Below are positions 7,715 through 15,580 of a stretch of DNA of 16,845 nucleotides, piece after piece; the first letter of the stretch is position 1, and each line of letters begins with the position of its first letter. The DNA comes from Rickettsia sp. Lineage in GTDB: Bacteria > Pseudomonadota > Alphaproteobacteria > Rickettsiales > Rickettsiaceae. The notes under the pieces are model-generated. The model made no database searches. It was given only the letters and a program-made list of their open reading frames with translations, and was not told the origin of the DNA. The stretch is taken from the NCBI GenBank assembly GCA_031254535.1, contig JAIRUG010000073.1, positions 1 through 16,845 on the forward strand, written 5' to 3'. The position numbers were made by a program, and so were the translations under genes.

Positions 7715-7831
7715 ATGACATATTCAATAGATTTTCTAAAGAAAGTATTTAAGATAAAAGAAAAAGAAGGGATTAAGTTTTGCAGAAACATCAAAACGTT
7801 TTGGTATTCAACAAAGGGTAACAGATTTTTA
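7715..7831 (+). pseudogene. IS630-type transposase N-terminal fragment
   Basis: The frame from the ATG at 7715 begins MTYSIDFLKKVFKIKEKEG, matching the start of a second kind of IS630-type transposase (usually MxYSxDFRKKV, then KEKEGLSF). One extra T in the run near 7771 shifts the frame; in the other frame the expected FAETSKRFGI follows, then a stop at about 7829. The rest of the transposase is absent. From 7832 to 7951 nothing was recognised, though the shifted frame stays open to 7912. Confidence 0.6.
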
Positions 7832-7951
7832 GAACATATCAAGTCCCTTTTTGCATCGTCAAAACTCCAACATTTAAGTCCTTGTCAGCAATTAACCAAT
7901 CAACTTTCTTAAAAATCCGTGAACGATCACTTATTTGTTAGTATGTTCATA

Positions 7952-8392
7952 TTACTTAAGTTTTATGCTCCCATCTTTGTCTATCAACTCTTCATTCGAA
8001 TATATATACTGGGCTGGAGAATAATTCTCATCATGTTTAGTCAACAACTCACGAGCTATGAATATGTTGTCTAATAGCTTACCTACAGCTATTATTCCTT
8101 GATTCTCACAAAACAAAGCAGGTAAAATCCCTTGGTAAGATATTTCTAGGTCTTTAATGTCATCGGTAATAACAAAATGCACTTTATCGGCAGTAATTTT
8201 TTTAATTGAACCTACTTTAACTAACCCCCCTACCCTAAATTCTTTGCCAGGTTTTAACTCATTAATTTTTGATGGAGGATAAAAAAATACTATATTATCC
8301 TCAAGATTATATAATATCATATATACTCCCCCGGCACTGCATAATAGGTAAAATAATATAAATTTCAATCTATTTTTCACCTTTTTTTGCAT
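7952..8392 (-). CDS. ccmE: Cytochrome c-type biogenesis heme chaperone CcmE
   Basis: CcmE is a membrane-anchored periplasmic protein that takes heme from the CcmABCD exporter, holds it covalently and passes it to the CcmF/H ligation machinery. The 146 residues include an N-terminal membrane anchor (about 9-29) and the OB-fold core with [34 protein letters not shown] and the heme-binding stretch KHDENYSP, in which His120 and Tyr124 are the known heme contacts. The start at 8392 lies inside the ccmD frame; the two overlap by 23 bp, which points to translational coupling. It is the last gene of the hemB-sco-ccmD-ccmE cluster. Confidence 0.95.
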   Translation of the reverse strand: MQKKVKNRLKFILFYLLCSAGGVYMILYNLEDNIVFFYPPSKINELKPGKEFRVGGLVKVGSIKKITADKVHFVITDDIKDLEISYQGILPALFCENQGIIAVGKLLDNIFIARELLTKHDENYSPAQYIYSNEELIDKDGSIKLK

Positions 8393-8495
8393 TAACTAAC
8401 CTAACCTTAATCTTCTTATAACCTAGCCAACTTGTTACTAACAATAAGCCAAGAGCTAAGAAAGCAAACAGGTATGAAACTAGTAAGTAATTCAT
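8370..8495 (-). CDS. ccmD: Heme exporter subunit CcmD (small gene)
   Basis: A 41-residue frame on the minus strand starts at an ATG at 8495 and stops with TAG at 8370-8372. It encodes one membrane segment (about residues 4-25, [20 protein letters not shown]) followed by a short basic tail (GYKKIKVRL), the typical CcmD layout. CcmD binds the CcmABC transporter and is needed to release heme-loaded CcmE. The assignment rests on size, topology and on its position immediately before ccmE, overlapping it by 23 bp; CcmD sequences are poorly conserved. The start lies one base after the sco stop codon, so it depends on the same transcript. Confidence 0.8.
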   Translation of the reverse strand: MNYLLVSYLFAFLALGLLLVTSWLGYKKIKVRLVNAKKGEK

Positions 8496-8496
8496 C

Positions 8497-9138
8497 TTAA
8501 TATCTTTTTTGGTTTTGTTCCATTATTCTAATAAATTCTATAATCTCTTGAGCTGAACTATTTAAGTAAAAATGCTTTACATATTTCCCTTGTCTATCCA
8601 TCAAATAAACAAAAGAAGAGTGATCTAACATATAATCTTCACTATTAGTATCTATTTTAGCATAATACACCTTAAACTTATCAGCCACTTCTTTAATCTG
8701 TTGTTTGCTACCTGCTAAACCAATAAATTTAGGATTAAAATGCTTTAAATATTCCTTAAGGACATCCGAAGTATCACGTTCTGGATCAATAGTAATAAAA
8801 ACGAATTCAACAGCAATTTTATACTTATCAAGAGTATTAATGACCTCCGTTATTTTTTGCAAAGAAGTAGGACAAATATCAGGACAATAAGTGAAACCAA
8901 AATAAATTAAACTCAATTTTCCTTTCAAACTATCACTATTAAAAATCTTACCATCTTGCTCAGTTAGCTCAAACTTTCCACCAATTTGCACATCGTCATT
9001 ATAGCCCCCTCCTCTGCCAGCAAGAGGTTTCTGCGATGTATCAACGGATAACCAAAGATAAAGTGACATAATAGTTATCAATAGCCCCACTACTATAATA
9101 GTTCCTATGATAATATTAGCATGACGTTTCTTTTGCAT
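8497..9138 (-). CDS. sco: SCO1/SenC copper chaperone for cytochrome c oxidase
   Basis: Sco proteins are membrane-anchored thioredoxin-fold proteins that deliver copper to, or reduce, the CuA site of cytochrome oxidase subunit II. This 213-residue protein has an N-terminal anchor at about 9-30, then [14 protein letters not shown] and [19 protein letters not shown]. The copper ligands are Cys85 and Cys89 (CPDIC) and His173 in [11 protein letters not shown], all present. The start at 9138 is 20 bp after the hemB stop, and its own stop is one base from the ccmD ATG. The context with hemB, ccmD and ccmE is a respiratory-chain assembly operon. Confidence 0.95.
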   Translation of the reverse strand: MQKKRHANIIIGTIIVVGLLITIMSLYLWLSVDTSQKPLAGRGGGYNDDVQIGGKFELTEQDGKIFNSDSLKGKLSLIYFGFTYCPDICPTSLQKITEVINTLDKYKIAVEFVFITIDPERDTSDVLKEYLKHFNPKFIGLAGSKQQIKEVADKFKVYYAKIDTNSEDYMLDHSSFVYLMDRQGKYVKHFYLNSSAQEIIEFIRIMEQNQKRY

Positions 9139-9158
9139 TATATTCTTCTTTAGGTTAT

Positions 9159-10163
9159 TTATTTTATAATATTGATAGATTGTCCTTTCAATATTTGTGC
9201 TACTTCCAATGCTGCGTAAGTAACAATGCTACTAGCACCAGCACGCTTAAAACATACCAATGATTCTATTAGAGCCGCCTGCCAATTTAAGGCATTAGCA
9301 TCTGCAGCAAGTCTCAACATAGCATATTCACCGCTTACCTGATAGGCAAATATATTAGTATTAAAGCTATTTGCCGCTTGTGATATAATATCCAAAAACA
9401 TCATACCAGGTTTTATCATAATCATATCTGCCCCTTCAGCCAGATCATGTTCTATCTCTAACATAGCCTCTCTGCTATTTCGTACATCCATCTGATAGGT
9501 CGCTTTATTTAAATAAGCTGCCTTATTATTGTTTAAGGCATCTCTGAATGGCGAATAAAAATTCGAAGCATATTTTGCAGCGTAAGATAGTATATTAACG
9601 TTAATAAACCCTTCTGAATCTAGTGTTTGACGTATTGCCATAATCCTACCGTCCATCATATCAGATGGTGCTACAATATCTACCCCAGCTTTTGCTAAAA
9701 CTAAAGCTTGGTTGCACAAAGCTTTAACCGTTTTATCATTATCTACATAACCATTATGTAAAATACCATCATGGGCATGCGTAGTATAAGGGTCTAGTGC
9801 CACATCACATATTATACCAATATCGATGTTAGCATTTTTGATACTTCGTATAGTCCTACACATTAAATTATCTAGATTATATGCTTCATCCGCATTTTCA
9901 CTTTTTAATTTTGCATCTATACAAGGGAAGAGTATTATTGCATTTATACCATTCTCATAAGCTTGTCTAGCCGTCAATACTACTTGGTCAATAGACAACC
10001 TATATATACCAGGCATGGTGATAATCTCCTGACACTGGTTCTCACCTTCAACAACAAATAATGCTAGCACCAAATCATTGACGCTAAGCCTATTCTCCGC
10101 TACTAATTCTCGTAGCCACCGAGTTTTTCTATTTCTTCTTAATCTTACTGCTGGATACATCAT
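9159..10163 (-). CDS. hemB: Delta-aminolevulinic acid dehydratase (porphobilinogen synthase)
   Basis: HemB condenses two molecules of 5-aminolevulinate into porphobilinogen, the second common step of heme synthesis, in the cytoplasm. The 334-residue length is normal. The Schiff-base lysines are Lys197 in [11 protein letters not shown] and Lys251 in [12 protein letters not shown]. The metal region reads [15 protein letters not shown], with no cysteine triplet, so it is the magnesium/potassium type rather than the zinc type. The FYSPFRDA motif has Ser where most family members have Gly. Two ATGs are adjacent (10163 and 10160) and either could be used. It is the first gene of the cluster and is divergent from the gene at 10554. 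Confidence 0.97.
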   Translation of the reverse strand: MMYPAVRLRRNRKTRWLRELVAENRLSVNDLVLALFVVEGENQCQEIITMPGIYRLSIDQVVLTARQAYENGINAIILFPCIDAKLKSENADEAYNLDNLMCRTIRSIKNANIDIGIICDVALDPYTTHAHDGILHNGYVDNDKTVKALCNQALVLAKAGVDIVAPSDMMDGRIMAIRQTLDSEGFINVNILSYAAKYASNFYSPFRDALNNNKAAYLNKATYQMDVRNSREAMLEIEHDLAEGADMIMIKPGMMFLDIISQAANSFNTNIFAYQVSGEYAMLRLAADANALNWQAALIESLVCFKRAGASSIVTYAALEVAQILKGQSINIIK

Positions 10164-10301
10164 ATTTTCAATTTTTTAAGCTCATTGCAAATAAGTCTAT
10201 TATTTCTCACTCTTTGTTAAGCAATATACCACAAAAATTTCTGCCACTAAGTAAAAAAATGCTTTAAATTGCATAAAATAATAGAAATTATTTTCTTTAA
10301 T

Positions 10302-10433
10302 ATAACGCGAGTTGCCAATTAAAACGTCATTGCGAGGAGCTACTTTAGTGGCGACGAAGCAATCTAATGAATATGGATTGCCATGACCACTACGTGGTCT
10401 CGCAATGACGTTTTAATTGGCAACTCGCGTTAT
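10302..10433. repeat. Large perfect-armed hairpin around intergenic repeat copy 4
   Basis: The arms at 10302-10336 and 10399-10433 are perfectly complementary over 35 bp. The outer part reads ATAACGCGAGTTGCCAATTA and the inner part is the usual ACGTCATTGCGAG. The 62-bp loop contains GCTACTTTAGTGGC, GAAGCAATC, GGATTGCC and GACCACTACGTGGTC. It lies in the 390-bp gap between divergent hemB and the gene at 10554. Further out, CCACTAAGTA at 10244-10253 is mirrored by TACTTAGTGG at 10481-10490, around the same centre. Confidence 0.85.
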
Positions 10434-10507
10434 TTAGAAAATTTAATGCAACTTAAATTCTTATAAAAAAATACTAAAGATACTTAGTGGAAGGATTATA
10501 AACCTGC

Positions 10508-10513
10508 TATAAT
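10508..10513 (+). promoter_or_regulatory. Candidate -10 element for the 10554 operon
   Basis: A perfect TATAAT lies 40 bp before the ATG at 10554. The upstream hexamer at 10484-10489, TTAGTG, is a poor -35 match at 18 bp. The sequence is AT-rich, so this is a candidate only. Confidence 0.35.
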
Positions 10514-10553
10514 AAACTTTTCATCTAACTAAATATAAGTTAAGTAGTAATTT

Positions 10554-12092
10554 ATGGTTAATATATTCAATCTACCAAAAGTACAAGTTTTTATAAAAAG
10601 GCTGCACAAATTTATAGCATATTTTTTGTACAGAAAAAATATTATTATCCTGATAGGAGATAAAGGTACATTTCTTTGTGCTTTGATACACAATAAAATT
10701 GTAGATAGTTTATTTATACCTGCAGAAAACCAAGATAATTTAGACTCTTATAAAGAATTTTTTAGTAAATTCAAAAAGTATTATGTTTTTTTCTTATTAA
10801 GTGGTTCGGAATGTCAATTACGCCATGAACTAGTACCTGTACTACATTCAATAGTAAAAACCAATCCTGTGGAAAAGTTTATTGAGGAGTATTTTTCTGC
10901 AGATCATATAGTCGGTTACACTGTCTATAACATCAATACCAGACCTAGTGAGGTATGGAATACTTTGCTTGTATCTACCCCTTATATTCCTCCTTCAAGT
11001 ACACTACTTGAGAATCTGCTGGCAAGTAATACCCAAAAGTTTGGAGGGGTTTATTTTTTAGCTTTAGAGTTGCAAACAATTATCGATAAAATTGTAAAAA
11101 ATGTTGAAAATAATAAGTATAGTGAATATTTACAAATTTTTGTATGTATTTTAAATACCAGTGGTATTAAACTTGTTGTTAAACACCAAGGTAATATAAT
11201 CTCAAAACAAACATTTGACTATCCAGCTGATAGATCGGACTTATATGTTCAGGGGATCATCGAACAAGAAGTGGAAGATTGTTTGATATCTTGTAAAAGT
11301 TATATTGATAGTCTAGCCTTTAAAGTTTGTATAATTCTCATAGTAGACCAAAATTTAAAGTTGCTGTTAAAACAATCCAGTTTTGGTGGACATCCAGTAA
11401 TATGTAAGTCCAGTGATATATTAGGTAAGAATAACAAATTTTCAGATAATATGATTGTCAAATTATTTAATGAACACAAAAGCTTTCTAGCCTCTAACCA
11501 ATACTTAGAATCGATAGCCAAACTCAATATTATCAGCTCTTTAGTTTTTAAACCACTTATTACTATAGTAATAATATTGATATCTGCCGCATTTGTTATC
11601 AAAATTAAAACCGTAGCAAATTACAAAAAATTTGATCTTTTAAATTCACATTATTTTAGTGCTGAACAAGATTATTATAATGTTAAACAAACTTACCCAT
11701 ATCTTCAAAATGCCACTAACTTAGCTGACTTATATGTCTTTGAATCATTATTGCAAATGCCTGTACCAATACCATTTGATTTGTTAGAAAAGTTTTTAAC
11801 AAGTTTACCACCTGATCTGCACCTAGAAGAGATTAAATGGCAAAGATTAGATCTAGATAATACGCTATCATCATCTAATCAATATATACAAATCGATATG
11901 TCATTAAAATTTATCGCTAGTGATATGTCAGTTGAAGAGGCTACTAAGCTCTTAGAACAAAAAATTGCGAATTTTAGTGAAATATTTAGCAATAGGGATA
12001 TTAATTTTACAATATTTACTGATCAAATATTAGATTTACCTAATAGAGTGGCAATACCGGCATCGGTTATTATTACTAAAAAGAAAGGATAA
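10554..12092 (+). CDS. GspL/PilN-like inner-membrane protein (putative)
   Basis: I do not recognise a named gene. The 512-residue protein has a cytoplasmic part of about 320 residues, with an early beta-rich stretch (IIILIGDKGTFLCAL) and a later one (YLQIFVCILNTSGIKLVV), a single strong membrane segment at about 329-350 (SLVFKPLITIVIILISAAF), and a periplasmic part of about 160 residues. The segment after the membrane (helical, then IKWQRLDLDN, then strands) resembles PilN and the C-terminal part of GspL. The layout actin-like domain, membrane span, PilN-like domain is that of GspL or of PilM-PilN in one chain. This is inference from topology and context: the next gene looks like PilO/GspM. 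No ATPase, pilin or secretin gene is nearby. The ATG at 10554 follows a TATAAT by 40 bp. Confidence 0.55.
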   Translation: MVNIFNLPKVQVFIKRLHKFIAYFLYRKNIIILIGDKGTFLCALIHNKIVDSLFIPAENQDNLDSYKEFFSKFKKYYVFFLLSGSECQLRHELVPVLHSIVKTNPVEKFIEEYFSADHIVGYTVYNINTRPSEVWNTLLVSTPYIPPSSTLLENLLASNTQKFGGVYFLALELQTIIDKIVKNVENNKYSEYLQIFVCILNTSGIKLVVKHQGNIISKQTFDYPADRSDLYVQGIIEQEVEDCLISCKSYIDSLAFKVCIILIVDQNLKLLLKQSSFGGHPVICKSSDILGKNNKFSDNMIVKLFNEHKSFLASNQYLESIAKLNIISSLVFKPLITIVIILISAAFVIKIKTVANYKKFDLLNSHYFSAEQDYYNVKQTYPYLQNATNLADLYVFESLLQMPVPIPFDLLEKFLTSLPPDLHLEEIKWQRLDLDNTLSSSNQYIQIDMSLKFIASDMSVEEATKLLEQKIANFSEIFSNRDINFTIFTDQILDLPNRVAIPASVIITKKKG

Positions 12093-12095
12093 AAG

Positions 12096-12737
12096 ATGCT
12101 TAAAAATTTTATTATTCATCTAAAAAATGTTATATTTTTTAAGTTTGTTATATGTTGTCTGTGTATTTCTACGATTTTATGGTTGCTGCAAAGTCTTAAT
12201 AAAGATTATATAGAGTCGATTGCCAAGAATCACCACACCGAAGAATTGCTAGCTCAAGAAACGTTAAAGCTCTATTCTATAATAAATTCAAAACATAAAA
12301 TACTAGAAACATATGCAAGATATTCGAAATTATTATCTATTTCTGCTAGACAAAGTTGTTTAGAGCAAGCAAGGTTAATAACAAAAATTGATAGTTTGTC
12401 AAGAAAATATAACCTAAATGAGCCGGTTACTATATCAATTAAACAAAGATTCTTAAGTGGCGTTAGGTCAGAGATGGGAACAAAGCAAGATACTATAAGG
12501 ATAAAAAACTATGATGTTTACATAAGATTCGCTACTAAAGATTTTATAACCTTCTTGACAGTTATAAAAGAAATATACTCTTGTATGCCGGAAAATACTA
12601 TTGTACTATCTATAGACGTCAAAAAAGAAGATGTATTAGAGCCCAAGGTTATTTATAAACTATCAACAGAAAGAACTCCTGATATGATCTTTACAAAACT
12701 TAATATGCGTATAAGAGAAATAACAGCAAATAAATAA
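12096..12737 (+). CDS. PilO/GspM-like inner-membrane protein (putative)
   Basis: This 213-residue protein has a short cytoplasmic start, one membrane segment at about 14-31 (FFKFVICCLCISTILWLL), a helical, coiled-coil-like stretch to about residue 100, and a C-terminal part with alternating strands and helices (DVYIRFATKDFITFLTVIKEIYS). That is the layout of PilO and GspM, which pair with PilN and GspL in the inner-membrane platform of type IV pili and type II secretion. Sequence similarity is too weak to be sure by eye. It starts 3 bp after the preceding stop, with AAAGGA just upstream of the ATG, and so is co-translated with its putative partner. Confidence 0.5.
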   Translation: MLKNFIIHLKNVIFFKFVICCLCISTILWLLQSLNKDYIESIAKNHHTEELLAQETLKLYSIINSKHKILETYARYSKLLSISARQSCLEQARLITKIDSLSRKYNLNEPVTISIKQRFLSGVRSEMGTKQDTIRIKNYDVYIRFATKDFITFLTVIKEIYSCMPENTIVLSIDVKKEDVLEPKVIYKLSTERTPDMIFTKLNMRIREITANK

Positions 12738-12741
12738 GATT

Positions 12742-13761
12742 ATGGATATCTTCAACAGTACAAATATTTCTATATGCAGAAAAAGCATATGTGAAGAGTT
12801 AATTAATAATATAACAAAACAAGCATGTTTAACACTTGCTAATATAATAGCCATTGATTACGAAATTAGACTTAAATCAACACCTGAAATTAAGATTCAT
12901 ATAAGTAATTGTATTGGTAAATTACGGGCTTTTTTTGGTCAGAAAGTTATTACTGATGATAGTTTCTCAACAGTTTTAATGTTATTTTCGGTAGCAATCT
13001 CTACGGATGCAGTAGACTATCAGGATAGTGATAATATTCTAAACAAATCAGAAGATATAGTAATTGATACACTAATAAATACAAATTTTGGTGAGGCAAA
13101 TTCTGAAGAAAGGGGAGTAATAAAACAAGTGATAAAAGATTTGTTGGCAGCAAAAAATAGTTATGAATTAACAAATTTTATCCAAGTTGAACCAGAAATA
13201 TTTCGTACAACGGTAATGCATACGGTAAAAAAATATCAAAACTCCCAAGAGGTAAGTGCTAATATTCTATTAGAAATTAATAGAGTAGTAAACATCGCAG
13301 CAAAGCATAATAAGAAAATAGAAATATTTAAACAAGCAACTAGCAGGATTATAACTGCTATTAGTGTTTTAGCAGTTGGAGCTATTAGTGTTGCAACAGC
13401 TGGTGCCACATTTGCTTTTATGGTAGTACCGGCTTCTATTCTAGCAATAGAGTATGCTCCCAAAATAGGAGAGAAGATTGGTGGGATGATTCTCAGTGCT
13501 GATAAATCCATGAGTGAGCAAGAACAGAAAATTACTACTCTAAAAACTAATTTGTTAAAAAATAATAAAGAATTTTTGACCAAACAGCAATCAGTGGAGT
13601 ATAATGCCGCCAAAGAACATCTATTAAATAGTGATATAAAGTCTGTAGCTAACCAAAAATATAACAAATTAAATGTAATAAAAACTCAGGTACAGCCTAA
13701 CTTGCCTAGTAAAAAATCTTCGCAAAATAACAAATCATCAGGACAGATTAAACAAAGGTAA
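12742..13761 (+). CDS. Unknown protein with a Gly/Ala-rich membrane hairpin
   Basis: I do not recognise this 339-residue protein. Residues 1-200 are mixed helical and polar. Residues 203-237 form a hydrophobic stretch rich in Ala, Val and Gly (ITAISVLAVGAISVATAGAT, then FAFMVVPASILAI), long enough for a membrane hairpin. From 255 to 339 the protein is polar and lysine-, serine- and asparagine-rich, ending in a low-complexity basic tail (KKSSQNNKSSGQIKQR). There is no signal peptide. It starts 4 bp after the PilO-like gene and the SMR gene follows 4 bp later, so all are probably one transcript. It may be an accessory part of the putative platform or a separate membrane-associated protein; the sequence does not decide. 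Confidence 0.6.
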   Translation: MDIFNSTNISICRKSICEELINNITKQACLTLANIIAIDYEIRLKSTPEIKIHISNCIGKLRAFFGQKVITDDSFSTVLMLFSVAISTDAVDYQDSDNILNKSEDIVIDTLINTNFGEANSEERGVIKQVIKDLLAAKNSYELTNFIQVEPEIFRTTVMHTVKKYQNSQEVSANILLEINRVVNIAAKHNKKIEIFKQATSRIITAISVLAVGAISVATAGATFAFMVVPASILAIEYAPKIGEKIGGMILSADKSMSEQEQKITTLKTNLLKNNKEFLTKQQSVEYNAAKEHLLNSDIKSVANQKYNKLNVIKTQVQPNLPSKKSSQNNKSSGQIKQR

Positions 13762-13765
13762 CAAT

Positions 13766-14083
13766 ATGCTAGCAACTTGGATTCTCCTTATATTTGCCGG
13801 ATTATTTGAAATAGGTTTTTCTATATCGTTGAAATTGTCGGATGGTTTTACCAAAATAAAACCTATTATAGCTTTTATTGGTTTTTCAATATTAAGTTTT
13901 GTTTATCTCAGTAAAACTCTGGATAAACTACCTCTTGGTACTGCTTATCTTATATGGACTGGTATCGGATCGGTAGGAACAGTATTAGTAGGAATAGTGT
14001 ATTTTAATGAGCCCTACTCTGCCATGCGAATTTTCTTTATTACAACTATGATAATTTCCATGATAGGTCTTAAGTTATCTTAA
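13766..14083 (+). CDS. sugE: SMR-family exporter, SugE/Gdx type
   Basis: Small multidrug resistance proteins are dimers of four-helix chains that exchange protons for small cations. The 105-residue length and four membrane segments (about 2-22, 32-49, 57-79, 86-104) are standard. The essential acidic residue is Glu15 in AGLFEIGFSISLKLSDGFTK. The GLK-S-GFT pattern and PLGTAYLIWTGIGSVGTVLVGI point to the SugE/Gdx branch, whose members export guanidinium-type compounds, rather than EmrE. Trp64 and Tyr61 are present, but the usual Trp three residues after the glutamate is Phe18. It is the last gene of the run starting at 10554; its stop codon is directly followed by composite repeat B. Confidence 0.88.
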   Translation: MLATWILLIFAGLFEIGFSISLKLSDGFTKIKPIIAFIGFSILSFVYLSKTLDKLPLGTAYLIWTGIGSVGTVLVGIVYFNEPYSAMRIFFITTMIISMIGLKLS

Positions 14084-14108
14084 CTAGGTTCTTATATTTT
14101 AAAACTTC

Positions 14109-14197
14109 GTTATTGCGAGGAGGCGTAAGCCGACGAAGCAATCCATTTTTGGTCACTTTCTGGATTGCCACGCTCACATACGTTTGCTTGCAATGAC
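14109..14197. repeat. Intergenic palindromic repeat, copy 5
   Basis: GTTATTGCGAGGAGGCGTAA is the start of the left arm and TTGCAATGAC ends the right arm. Inner blocks are GAAGCAATCCA and TGGATTGCCACG. The right arm carries an unusual CACATACGTTTG loop. Confidence 0.7.
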
Positions 14198-14215
14198 GGA
14201 AATGCTTTACCCAAC

Positions 14216-14301
14216 GTCATTGCGAGAAGGCGTAGCCGACGAAGCAATCCAAAAAGTGACCAGAAATGGATTGCTTCGACCATTACATGTCTCGCAATGA
14301 C
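14216..14301. repeat. Intergenic palindromic repeat, copy 6
   Basis: GTCATTGCGAGAAGGCGTAG opens the left arm and CTCGCAATGAC closes the right. Inner blocks GAAGCAATCC and TGGATTGCTTC pair, and the centre AAAAAGTGACCAGAAA links them. Confidence 0.7.
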
Positions 14302-14344
14302 ACATTAATTTTGTTAACAGAACCTAGACTTATTTAATATAACC

Positions 14345-15580
14345 ATGATCAAGCTTATTTATCCTAAATTTTGGCAAACCAAAAATATTATTGCCTACTT
14401 ACTATTGCCGTTAAGCTGGTTATATCTTTTTGCTAGTTATCTAAGAAGAATCACAGCCCGTCCGATAATATTTCCTTGCAAAGTAATTTGTGTTGGTAAT
14501 ATAAGCGTTGGAGGTACTGGTAAAACCCAAATAGTGATCTTCCTTGCTCAGCTATTGAAAGCTATTAACATTGATTTTATAATTATCAGTAAAGGTTATG
14601 GCAGTAAACTTCAAACGGCATTATTAGTTGAAGCACACCATACAGTAGCAGATGTCGGGGATGAAGCAATAATGCTGTTAAAATATGCTAGAGTCATTGC
14701 TACAAAGAAAATTCAAGATATAGGTTCTTTTATAGAAAAGATTAAGCCAAAGGTGATTATAGTAGATGATTCAATGCAGAATCCTAATTTTCATAAGGAT
14801 ATTGTTATTCTATCACTTGATGCTAACAGGTTATTTGGCAATGAATTCTTAATTCCAGCTGGACCTTTACGTCAATACCCCAAGCAAGCTATTGACAAAG
14901 CCGATATAATTATTTCCGTAGGATCTGCTAAGATTGATTCTTTTTCCTTACATAACAGACTTTCTGAAAAAGTTGCTTATGCTGAGGGATTTGAAGGAGA
15001 CGCGGAACGCAGAACCGCAGCGTACTCTAGTGTACGTGAGGATTCGAGTACCGCATCGACATACAAATCACCAGCAGAAGTAGACTTTTTCAGAAAGTCT
15101 AAGGAACGCACTTTTTTTCAGGCTCAAATAGTCCCATCTATAGACATAGATAAGACAAAAAACTATTTTGCATTTAGTGGTATAGGCAACCCTGAAAGAT
15201 TTCTTTCTACATTAGAAAATTATGGACTGCAGTTAGTTGGTCATAAAAATTTCCCAGATCATCATCAATATTCTGCAGAAGATTTAGAATATTTAAAAGA
15301 GCAATCAAAAAAATCTAACTCTCTTCTAATAACAACCAGAAAAGATTACGTACGAATATACTCAAATAATTTGAAGAATGGGGACAATAAACAAGGGGTG
15401 AGCGAGCGGAGCGTACAGCTAGTACGTGAGCACGCGAATGCCCCGAAGTTTTACGGAGCCAATTCTTCAAAGCAGAAGAGTATATGTGATACTGACTTAT
15501 CAGTAATATGTTGCGATGTACATTTATTATTAGATAATCAACAATTATTAGCAGATTTAATATATGAAAAAATTATTTAA
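14345..15580 (+). CDS. lpxK: Tetraacyldisaccharide 4'-kinase with two in-frame RPE insertions
   Basis: LpxK phosphorylates the 4' position of the lipid A disaccharide at the inner membrane. The N-terminal membrane helix spans about 15-32, and the P-loop is [11 protein letters not shown] (51-61). SKGYGSK (82-88), DDSMQN (141-146, the position of the usual DDGLQH), PAGPLRQ (171-177) and TTRKDYVRI near 329-337 follow in family order. At 411 residues it is about 90 longer than usual. The excess is two inserts: residues 205-252, encoded by an element with 17-bp inverted ends, and about 338-380, encoded by a different element. Without them about 320 residues remain, the family length. The frame stays open throughout, so the gene is probably functional. 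The stop overlaps the start of lpxL by 17 bp. Confidence 0.93.
   Translation: MIKLIYPKFWQTKNIIAYLLLPLSWLYLFASYLRRITARPIIFPCKVICVGNISVGGTGKTQIVIFLAQLLKAINIDFIIISKGYGSKLQTALLVEAHHTVADVGDEAIMLLKYARVIATKKIQDIGSFIEKIKPKVIIVDDSMQNPNFHKDIVILSLDANRLFGNEFLIPAGPLRQYPKQAIDKADIIISVGSAKIDSFSLHNRLSEKVAYAEGFEGDAERRTAAYSSVREDSSTASTYKSPAEVDFFRKSKERTFFQAQIVPSIDIDKTKNYFAFSGIGNPERFLSTLENYGLQLVGHKNFPDHHQYSAEDLEYLKEQSKKSNSLLITTRKDYVRIYSNNLKNGDNKQGVSERSVQLVREHANAPKFYGANSSKQKSICDTDLSVICCDVHLLLDNQQLLADLIYEKII
14957..15100 (+). repeat. Rickettsia palindromic element in lpxK, type A
   Basis: The element is 144 bp (48 codons). Its ends, 14957-14973 and 15084-15100, are perfect 17-bp inverted repeats (AGACTTTCTGAAAAAGT). 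It encodes [20 protein letters not shown] followed by [17 protein letters not shown]. The ERRTAAY and VREDSSTxSTYK pattern is typical of RPE-encoded peptides. It keeps the lpxK frame. Confidence 0.85.
15357..15484 (+). repeat. Rickettsia palindromic element in lpxK, type B
   Basis: The ends TATACTC and GAGTATA are inverted, as are the inner blocks TGAAGAAT and ATTCTTCA. The encoded peptide is [16 protein letters not shown], then [19 protein letters not shown] and SSKQKSI. A near-identical copy lies in lpxL at 15772-15899, also 128 bp and in the same reading frame. Confidence 0.85.

Larger units (their letters stand above)
14084..14327. repeat. Composite repeat B: two palindromes inside outer inverted repeats
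   Basis: The left end is CTAGGTTCT at 14084-14092, directly after the SMR stop codon. The right end, read on the other strand from 14327, is CTAGGTTCTGTTAACAAAAT. Inside are palindromic repeats at 14109-14197 and 14216-14301, again separated by 18 bp, as in composite repeat A. A CTAG tetranucleotide flanks both ends and could be a target duplication. The 14328-14344 stretch before lpxK holds nothing else. Confidence 0.6.

Noticed and set aside
7923..7934. GTGAACGATCAC palindrome as a terminator for the ccmE operon
   Set aside because: Only a 4-bp usable stem; the following T run is short.
11300..11602. Minus-strand 100-residue frame
   Set aside because: Antisense to the membrane segment region of the GspL/PilN-like gene.
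13236..13667. Minus-strand 143-residue hydrophobic frame
   Set aside because: Antisense to the 339-residue gene, which fits tightly in an operon with 4-bp gaps on both sides.
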